DNA of 11,680 bases. Origin: an uncultured Bacilli bacterium (GTDB lineage Bacteria > Bacillota_I > Bacilli_A > RF39 > UBA660). This document shows positions 7,120 to 11,680 of this stretch, in pieces. The notes below the pieces were generated by a model, which was given only the letters and a program-made list of their open reading frames with translations, was not told the origin of the DNA and ran no database searches. Made by a program: the position numbers and the translations under genes. The stretch lies in the NCBI GenBank assembly GCA_944358565.1, contig CALVRK010000023.1, positions 1 to 11,680 on the forward strand. Reading direction: 5' to 3'. Within the stretch, counting starts at the first letter, position 1, and every line of letters begins with the position of its first letter.

Positions 7120-8071
7120 AATCATCTAAATAATAAGCATAGTATTCATCATAAGTTAAATCACTATCATAAACTTTTTTAGCTAATTCTTTGCCAACAT
7201 AACGATAATGCCAAGCTTCATAACTATAACCAGTAATATCCTCTTTATTCTCAGGATACCTTAAAATAAAGCCAAATTTATAACTATTTTTACTGAGCCA
7301 TTTAAATGTTTCAGTATCTGCAAAATTGCTCATGTTAGCGCCTGGAGAAAAAATATCTAAAGAAAGGCCTGTCTGATGTTCTGAAAAATCAGGCCTAGCC
7401 GCATATTTATCGGCATATTCTTTTCCTCTATTACTTTCATAGTCATCATATATTTCTTTTTGTTCATCGTAAGATCTATAAGAAGAGTTAACAATCAAAG
7501 TATAACCTTCTTCTTTAGCTGCTTCACTCATCTCTTTAAATGCATCATAAACATCTTTTCTAATTCTATTATCAGGATAGGCATACCAATTGCTCATTTC
7601 TACTATATCATCAGGGGCGTATTTTTCTGGCAAAGAAGTATATTTATTAACTAATATCGCGTACCCTTTATCCATATCAGTTTTTTTAGTATGCGTATAA
7701 GGTTCGTTATTTGCGCCAACATTAACTAAAGACACAACTCTACTATAATCAACCTTAGTATTTCCATATTCATCATCAATATATTTAATATACTTATCAT
7801 AGTTTTTCCAAAGGAAATACTTTTCTCGAAGTAAGGGAATAAAATCATCTTCATAATCGTGCTCTGTTGCATAAGTAATATATTTTTTATCAAACTTTAA
7901 AATATCGGCAATCTCTTTTTCACTATACCCAGCTTGACCAAGTTTATATTCGTCACTTGTATAATACTTATATAAATTTATGCCAATTACTGCCAAAATA
8001 ATCATTAAAATAATTACTATAAGTACAATAATTGATTTTTTCTTAATTCTACGTTTTTTTGTATAATACAT
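7118..8071 (-). CDS. Membrane-anchored D-Ala-D-Ala carboxypeptidase, VanY/M15B family (first of pair)
   Basis: Paralogue of the following gene, 317 aa. A basic N-terminus (KKRRIKKK, 5-12) leads into one membrane helix (13-34), putting the enzyme outside the cell. The catalytic domain (about 135-312) has SSYRSYDEQ (196-204, Arg199), SEHQTGLSLD (230-239, zinc ligands His232 and Asp239) and EAWH (285-288, base Glu285, ligand His288), all intact. The two proteins are similar through this domain, including DITGY-x-YE-x-WHYRYVG and the ending DEYYAYY/EEYYAYY. The intervening domain (40-130) begins GYSEKEIADILKF and is shorter than in the partner. Start: ATG at 8071 with GGTGAT 3 nt upstream and an extended -10. 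There is no VanR/VanS or VanHAX neighbour, so a vancomycin-resistance role is not indicated; wall maturation is the likely job. Confidence 0.92.
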   Translation of the reverse strand: MYYTKKRRIKKKSIIVLIVIILMIILAVIGINLYKYYTSDEYKLGQAGYSEKEIADILKFDKKYITYATEHDYEDDFIPLLREKYFLWKNYDKYIKYIDDEYGNTKVDYSRVVSLVNVGANNEPYTHTKKTDMDKGYAILVNKYTSLPEKYAPDDIVEMSNWYAYPDNRIRKDVYDAFKEMSEAAKEEGYTLIVNSSYRSYDEQKEIYDDYESNRGKEYADKYAARPDFSEHQTGLSLDIFSPGANMSNFADTETFKWLSKNSYKFGFILRYPENKEDITGYSYEAWHYRYVGKELAKKVYDSDLTYDEYYAYYLDD

Positions 8072-8086
8072 ACCATCACCATCTTC

Positions 8087-8095
8087 ATTATATCA
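8087..8095 (-). promoter_or_regulatory. Extended -10 promoter of the VanY-type pair
   Basis: TGATATAAT on the minus strand is a perfect extended -10, ending 15 nt before the ATG at 8071. Transcription would begin near 8080 with a leader of about 9 nt that starts with GGTGAT. No good -35 at 17 nt is seen. Confidence 0.65.
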
Positions 8096-8249
8096 TTTTT
8101 CTATAATTAATACTATTAAGAAAATCTAAATTTATCATTTACATTTTGTCAAAATATGATAGTCTTTGGAGAATCTAACTTATTATTACATCTAATGGTA
8201 ATATTTAGGTAAGATAAGATAGTAAAAGCAGAATAAGAACAACGCAAAA

Positions 8250-8263
8250 TTGTAAATTTACAA
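8250..8263. repeat. 14-bp perfect palindrome upstream of the ruvX promoter
   Basis: TTGTAAATTTACAA reads identically on both strands and lies about 35 bp upstream of the ruvX -35. A further TTTACA half-site follows at 8268-8273. This symmetry suits a dimeric repressor or activator; the factor is unknown. Confidence 0.5.
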
Positions 8264-8298
8264 ATTATTTACACACACTCAAAATTTCTATAATTAGC

Positions 8299-8327
8299 TA
8301 TACAAAAATTAAAATAAATGATATAAT
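8299..8327 (+). promoter_or_regulatory. Promoter of the ruvX-yrzB-mltG-trmR operon
   Basis: -35 TATACA (8299-8304, four of six consensus bases), a 17-nt spacer, and an extended -10 TGATATAAT (8319-8327). The predicted leader is about 24 nt, ending in GAGGGTGG. Confidence 0.7.
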
Positions 8328-8344
8328 TTTAATGTACATAAATA

Positions 8345-8352
8345 GAGGGTGG
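8345..8352 (+). promoter_or_regulatory. Ribosome site selecting the TTG start of ruvX
   Basis: GAGGGTGG is followed by 5 nt and then TTG at 8358. It argues against the GTG start at 8349. Confidence 0.7.
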
Positions 8353-8357
8353 TTAAC

Positions 8358-8774
8358 TTGAAGTATTTAGGTCTAGATTTAGGAACCAGAACACTTGGTG
8401 TTTCTATATCTGATATAACAAAAACAATTGCAACCGCTTATGGAACTATTCATTTCAAAGATAGTAATTATGATGAAGCCATAAGTAAACTATCATCTAT
8501 TGTGCAAAAAGAACCTATCGAAAAAATCGTTCTAGGTTTTCCAAAAAATATGAACGGCACGGTAGGCCCAAGGGCTTTAGAAACCTTAGATTTTAAGAAA
8601 AAGTTAGAAGATACCTTTAATATTCCTGTAGAAATGCAAGATGAAAGGTTATCAACAAAAGAAGCCAGTGGTTATATGATAGAGGCTGATATTTCTAGAA
8701 AAAAGAGAAAGAAAAAAATTGACAGCCTTGCAGCCAATATCATTTTACAAACATATTTAGATAGAAAGGACTGA
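8358..8774 (+). CDS. ruvX: RuvX/YqgF family RNase H-fold nuclease
   Basis: Putative pre-16S rRNA 5'-end nuclease / Holliday-junction resolvase of the YqgF family, cytosolic, 138 aa, exactly the usual size. Visible motifs are YLGLDLGTRTLGVSISD (3-19) with Asp7, VLGFPKNMNGTVGPRA (58-73), DERLST (95-100) and KIDSLAANIILQTYLD (120-135) with Asp122; these supply the acidic residues of the RNase H fold. I place the start at TTG 8358, giving MKYLGLD, because GAGGGTGG (8345-8352) lies 5 nt before it; the upstream in-frame GTG at 8349 falls inside that site. First gene of a four-gene operon whose order matches B. subtilis yrrK-yrzB-yrrL-yrrM; the usual upstream alaS and yrzL (ireB) genes are absent here. 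Confidence 0.95.
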   Translation: MKYLGLDLGTRTLGVSISDITKTIATAYGTIHFKDSNYDEAISKLSSIVQKEPIEKIVLGFPKNMNGTVGPRALETLDFKKKLEDTFNIPVEMQDERLSTKEASGYMIEADISRKKRKKKIDSLAANIILQTYLDRKD

Positions 8775-8779
8775 AAAAT

Positions 8780-9121
8780 ATGCAAGACGCTAACGAAACT
8801 GTAAAATTCAAAGCAATTGATGATGAAGGAAGACAATTAGATTGTGAGGCATTATTCTTATTTGAATCTCCAGAAACAAAGAAAAATTATATCGTTTACA
8901 CCGATCATTCAATAGATAATGAAGGGAACACAAAAGTATATGCATCAATTTATGATCCAAAAGATTTAAAATCTGATGAGAATAATGAATTTGCAGCTTT
9001 ACCTTTAAAACCAATTGAAACTGAGAAAGAATGGAAGATAATTGAAACTATCTTAAACGAAATGCAATCACAAATCGAATCTGCTAGCAACAATGACAAT
9101 CAAGCTTCTCAAACTGAGTAG
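8780..9121 (+). CDS. yrzB: DUF1292 family protein (YrzB-like)
   Basis: A small acidic cytosolic protein of 113 aa. It fits the DUF1292 pattern: KNYIVYTDHSIDNEGNTKVY (35-54), YASIYDP (54-60), LKPIETEKEW (76-85) and IIETIL (87-92), followed by a low-complexity tail rich in Ser, Asn and Gln (97-113). The molecular function of the family is not known to me. The start is fixed by AGAAAGGA (8763-8770) ahead of ATG 8780; the gene begins 5 nt after ruvX and ends 9 nt before mltG. Its position between ruvX and mltG is the same as that of yrzB in B. subtilis, which makes the assignment secure despite low motif strength. Confidence 0.9.
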   Translation: MQDANETVKFKAIDDEGRQLDCEALFLFESPETKKNYIVYTDHSIDNEGNTKVYASIYDPKDLKSDENNEFAALPLKPIETEKEWKIIETILNEMQSQIESASNNDNQASQTE

Positions 9122-9130
9122 GTTTTTACC

Positions 9131-10210
9131 TTGAAAAAAGTTCGTAAATTTAAAGTAGGTAAATTCTTACTCTTTTTATTGCTTCTCATCATAATTATAG
9201 TCTTAATTGCCATTGGTATCTATAAATATGAAATAGGTGCAGTTAGTTCTAATACTGATTCTAAAATAATAACAATTGATGAAGGCGATAATTATATTTC
9301 CATTGCTAGCAAATTAAAAGAGCAAAATTTAATTCGTTCAGAAACCTTTTATAGATTATACTTAAGATTTGCTAATCCTAGCACCCTAATGAGTGGCGAT
9401 TATGAATTAAACGAAGCTATGAGTGTTCCAGAAATAATCAAAGTTTTAAGTGATGAAAATAGTAGAGATAGTACAATTAAAATAACCTTTAGAGAAGGTT
9501 TAAATATTACCCAAATTGCAAAAATTGTCGAAGAAAAGACTGATATTACAGCCGAAGAATTTATAAACAAACTAGCTGATACATCATACTTACAAAGTTT
9601 GAAGCAAGATTACTGGTTTATAACTGATGAAATTTATAATAAAGAAATATATTATCCTTTGGAAGGATATTTATATCCAGACACCTATCATTTTGAAAAA
9701 AGCGAATTAAACATTGATGATATTGTAAGAAAAATCCTAGATAATACAGAAACCAAACTAGCCCCTTATAAAGATAAATTACAAAATGGTACTTATACAA
9801 CACATCAAATATTAACTTTAGCTTCTATCGTTGAACTAGAAGCCGTATCTGATTCTGATAGAGCACTAGTTGCTGGAGTTTTATATAATAGGTTAAATGA
9901 CAATTGGTCATTAGGCTGCGATGCTACTACTTATTATGCAGCAAAAAAATCTATGACAGAAAGATTAACCCAAAGTGATTTAACCGCTTGTAATGGCTAC
10001 AATACTAGATGTACATCTATGACAGGATTACCTGTTGGTCCAATCGATAACCCAAGTATCAGTTCAATAAAAGCAGCTTTAAACCCTACTGAAAATGATT
10101 ACTATTACTTTGTTGCTGATACTGATAAAAAAGTTTATTTCACTAAAAATGCAACTGAACACGATCGCATAATTTCCAAATTAAGAGATGAAGGTAAATG
10201 GGCTGCATAA
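9131..10210 (+). CDS. mltG: Endolytic murein transglycosylase MltG
   Basis: Membrane-anchored lytic transglycosylase that cuts nascent glycan strands and ends their elongation, working beside class A PBPs; 359 aa. It has a basic start, one membrane helix (12-32), a LysM-like region (about 45-110: IDEGDNYISIASKLKEQNLI) and the YceG catalytic domain (about 115-355). The catalytic motif LASIVELEA (230-238) carries Glu235, aligned with Glu218 of the E. coli enzyme as I recall it. The supporting motifs YPLEGYLYPDTYHF (175-188), LGCDATTYY (261-269) and YNTRCTSMTGLPVGPIDNP (290-308) are present. The start is TTG, with a weak GAGTAGG site 8 nt upstream and no in-frame ATG before the membrane helix. 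It overlaps trmR by 13 nt. Three cysteines (263, 287, 294) lie in the extracellular domain, which is uncommon in Firmicutes. Confidence 0.95.
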   Translation: MKKVRKFKVGKFLLFLLLLIIIIVLIAIGIYKYEIGAVSSNTDSKIITIDEGDNYISIASKLKEQNLIRSETFYRLYLRFANPSTLMSGDYELNEAMSVPEIIKVLSDENSRDSTIKITFREGLNITQIAKIVEEKTDITAEEFINKLADTSYLQSLKQDYWFITDEIYNKEIYYPLEGYLYPDTYHFEKSELNIDDIVRKILDNTETKLAPYKDKLQNGTYTTHQILTLASIVELEAVSDSDRALVAGVLYNRLNDNWSLGCDATTYYAAKKSMTERLTQSDLTACNGYNTRCTSMTGLPVGPIDNPSISSIKAALNPTENDYYYFVADTDKKVYFTKNATEHDRIISKLRDEGKWAA

Positions 10211-10785
10211 CGAATTTAGAAATATATGCCAAAGAAAATAAGGTGCCAATCATTCAAAAAGAAGGTTTAAATTTTCTTATAAAATATATTAAAGAAAATA
10301 ATGTCAAAAACATTTTAGAAATAGGCTCGGCCATTGGTTATTCTTCAATTAATATGGCTTTAGCTTCTGATGATATTCAAGTCACAACAATCGAAAAAAA
10401 TGAAAAAATGTATAATGAAACTATTAAAAATGTCAAAGACTTTAATTTAGAAAATAGAGTTAATGTTATATATGGTGATGCTTTAGACACTACCATTCAA
10501 GGTAAATATGATTTGATATTCATCGATGCCGCAAAAGCTCAATATATTAAATTCTTTGAAAAATATAAACAAAACTTACAAACAAATGGAGCCATAATTA
10601 CTGACAATTTAAATTTTCACGGTCTAGCTAATCATCCAGAAGAAATTCACAGTAAAAATCTTAAAGCACTAGTTAGAAAAATAAATAATTATAAAGACTT
10701 TTTAATCAAAAACAAGGAATTTCACACTATTTTCTATGAATTAGGTGATGGTATTGCTGTCAGTAAATATAATAAAATGGATTAA
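10198..10785 (+). CDS. trmR: SAM-dependent O-methyltransferase, TrmR/YrrM family (tRNA 5-hydroxyuridine methyltransferase)
   Basis: Class I methyltransferase, 195 aa. In B. subtilis, YrrM (TrmR) methylates 5-hydroxyuridine at the tRNA wobble position to 5-methoxyuridine. Visible motifs are the SAM loop NILEIGSAIGYSS (38-50), the acidic end of strand 2 VTTIEKNE (62-69, Glu66), GDA (93-95) and LIFIDAAKAQY (106-116), where Asp110 is the expected metal ligand, then ITDN (134-137). The start ATG at 10198 lies inside the end of mltG (13-nt overlap) with AAGG just upstream, so translation is probably coupled. The gene is last in the operon and a terminator overlaps its stop. The U32-type hydroxylase genes that follow yrrM in B. 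subtilis are not here. Another small-molecule catechol-type substrate is possible; synteny favours TrmR. Confidence 0.88.
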   Translation: MGCITNLEIYAKENKVPIIQKEGLNFLIKYIKENNVKNILEIGSAIGYSSINMALASDDIQVTTIEKNEKMYNETIKNVKDFNLENRVNVIYGDALDTTIQGKYDLIFIDAAKAQYIKFFEKYKQNLQTNGAIITDNLNFHGLANHPEEIHSKNLKALVRKINNYKDFLIKNKEFHTIFYELGDGIAVSKYNKMD

Positions 10786-10798
10786 TTTCCATTTTTTT
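10774..10798 (+). terminator. Intrinsic terminator of the ruvX-trmR operon
   Basis: AAAATGGA (10774-10781) pairs with TCCATTTT (10788-10795) around a 6-nt loop, within a T-run reaching 10798. The trmR stop (10783-10785) is in the loop. Confidence 0.75.
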
Positions 10799-10818
10799 GT
10801 CTAAAAATTAAACACTTA

Positions 10819-10827
10819 TGATATAAT
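10819..10827 (+). promoter_or_regulatory. Extended -10 promoter of the DUF975 gene
   Basis: TGATATAAT is a perfect extended -10. A partial -35, TTGTCT (10797-10802), is 19 nt away and overlaps the end of the preceding terminator. The leader would be about 21 nt. Confidence 0.65.
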
Positions 10828-10854
10828 TGTAATAGTAGAAAAGGGGTATGTTAT

Positions 10855-11583
10855 ATGAATGAAAGTGTTGACATAAAGAAAATTAAAGCCAAAGCTCGAA
10901 AAAGTTTAACTGGAAAATATTTTGATGTAGTTGTTGCAATCTTAATTTATGGACTTTTAAATTTTATGTGTGTTGCCACTGCAAAATTTATTAAAGAACC
11001 ACCAATGATGATTTTCTTAAACTTAATTATTACTAGTTTATTTTATATGGGATTATTACAAATAATGATCAAAATAGCTCGTAATAAAAAAACTTCATTT
11101 AATGAATTATTTCAAAGAACAGATACATTTTTTAGATGTGCTGCTATGACTATTGTATTTTTAGCAATCAATGTCATTTGTGCATTATTAGAATATACAG
11201 CTGTAAATTCATTAATCGTTTTCATTTCTTATCAAACTGATTTAAATATAGCTTTATCTTCATTTATGATTGTCATTGGAATAATATTAAGTGCAGCTAT
11301 TGCTGTATTCTGGATTATACTAATGTTATGCTTATCTCAAAGTTATTTCATTTTATATGATAATGAAAATATGCCACTTGGAGATATTTTCAGAACAAGT
11401 ATGGATATGATGGAAGGACACAAAACAGATTATTTATTATTATGTCTAAGCTTTATTGGTTGGTTTTTCTTAGGAATGTTTACCCTTGGAATTTTATACC
11501 TATGGTTAATTCCATACATCTTTGTCAGTATAGCTAATTTCTATGATAAGATCAAAAAAGATGTCAAAATATTAGATGCATAA
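10855..11583 (+). CDS. DUF975 family integral membrane protein
   Basis: A polytopic membrane protein of 242 aa with about six hydrophobic segments (24-44, 51-73, 92-116, 133-162, 192-212, 213-230). Family features are the N-terminal IKAKARKSLTGKYFDVV (9-25), the loop FILYDNENMPLGDIFRTSMD (164-183) with MMEGHKTDYLLLCLSFIGWF (184-203), and the LGILYLWLIPYIFVSIANFY stretch (210-229), which together match DUF975. No function is established for the family. The start ATG has AAAAGGGG (10838-10845 region) 8-9 nt upstream; an ATG at 10848 in another frame stops after four codons. It has its own extended -10 promoter and its own terminator, so it is a single-gene transcript unrelated in function to the operon before it. 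Confidence 0.88.
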   Translation: MNESVDIKKIKAKARKSLTGKYFDVVVAILIYGLLNFMCVATAKFIKEPPMMIFLNLIITSLFYMGLLQIMIKIARNKKTSFNELFQRTDTFFRCAAMTIVFLAINVICALLEYTAVNSLIVFISYQTDLNIALSSFMIVIGIILSAAIAVFWIILMLCLSQSYFILYDNENMPLGDIFRTSMDMMEGHKTDYLLLCLSFIGWFFLGMFTLGILYLWLIPYIFVSIANFYDKIKKDVKILDA

Positions 11584-11609
11584 AAAGCCAAAAAATATAT
11601 GGCTTTTTT
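11582..11609 (+). terminator. Intrinsic terminator of the DUF975 gene
   Basis: AAAAAGCCA (11582-11590) pairs with TGGCTTTTT (11600-11608) around a 9-nt loop, with T's to 11609. The stem begins inside the TAA stop (11581-11583). The minus strand also ends in five T's, so it may act in both directions. Confidence 0.8.
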
Positions 11610-11680
11610 CATTTACTAGGAATTTGCTTTGTAAAAGGTAAAAGTTTGCAAGAAGTTATTTACAAGAACATTTGTATGTG

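Larger units (their letters stand above)
8072..8357. other. Divergent intergenic region between the VanY-type pair and ruvX
   Basis: 286 bases without a supported gene. It holds the minus-strand promoter at 8087-8095, a 14-bp palindrome at 8250-8263, and the ruvX promoter at 8299-8327. In between are only weak AT-rich inverted repeats: ATTTT/AAAAT near 8140-8153 and TATTAC/GTAATA near 8184-8203. The longest ATG-initiated frame seen there (8156, 18 codons) has no ribosome site. Confidence 0.7.

Noticed and set aside
6031..8071. Vancomycin-resistance (van) cluster
   Set aside because: Only VanY-type peptidases are present. There is no VanH, VanA/B ligase, VanX or VanRS, and such carboxypeptidases are common in wall maturation.
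8140..8170. Perfect TTGACA on the minus strand near 8145-8150 as a -35 box
   Set aside because: No acceptable -10 lies 16-18 nt downstream; the extended -10 at 8087-8095 is a better explanation for the VanY transcript.
8156..8212. 18-codon ATG-initiated frame in the VanY-ruvX intergenic region
   Set aside because: No ribosome site and no promoter in the right place; chance frame in AT-rich DNA.
8265..8275. Sequence TTATTTACA resembling a DnaA box
   Set aside because: One mismatch to TTATnCACA, a single copy, and no origin-associated genes; not enough to claim DnaA binding.
11616..11680. Minus-strand open frame running off the right edge and ending with TAG at 11618-11616 (20 residues, HTNVLVNNFLQTFTFYKANS)
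   Set aside because: It could be the end of a convergent gene, since the hairpin at 11582-11609 has a T-run on that strand too. But 20 codons without a recognisable motif are too few to call.

Overview
The window is AT-rich, gene-dense bacterial DNA from a low-GC Gram-positive (Bacillota/Firmicutes) with a peptidoglycan wall. The family content and short spacers suggest an uncultured small-genome Bacilli lineage (RF39-like), but that placement is inference. TGA acts as a stop in ponA, recU and ruvX at the expected family lengths, so the genetic code is standard and this is not a code-4 Mollicute. No rRNA, tRNA, CRISPR array, insertion sequence or phage module is visible.

Layout. (1) At 1-3,850 the 3' end of nth (endonuclease III) converges on a recU-ponA operon on the minus strand, the classic Firmicutes arrangement of a Holliday-junction resolvase coupled to a class A penicillin-binding protein. 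(2) At 3,850-8,100 lies a less conserved segment: a possible 30-aa peptide gene, a CmpB-family membrane protein, an unrecognised 396-aa cytosolic protein, and a tandem pair of membrane-anchored VanY-type D-Ala-D-Ala carboxypeptidases on the minus strand. (3) At 8,300-10,800 is the operon ruvX - DUF1292 (yrzB) - mltG - trmR (yrrM), in the same order as the Bacillus subtilis yrrK-yrzB-yrrL-yrrM cluster. (4) At 10,850-11,583 is a single-gene DUF975 membrane protein with its own promoter and terminator.

Functionally, four genes concern peptidoglycan: synthesis and crosslinking (PBP1A), stem-peptide trimming (two VanY-type enzymes) and glycan-strand release (MltG). Three others (nth, recU, ruvX) belong to DNA repair, recombination or RNA-processing families, and trmR is a tRNA wobble-uridine methyltransferase. 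This is mainly a housekeeping region. I did not find a convincing new defence, mobile or biosynthetic system. The best leads are small-scale: an inverted repeat on the recU promoter, a perfect palindrome upstream of the ruvX promoter, a Glu-to-Asp change at the second catalytic position of the PBP1A glycosyltransferase, an unknown 396-aa protein, a possible 30-aa peptide, and a consistent compact gene layout (extended -10 promoters, very short leaders, stop codons inside terminator hairpins).
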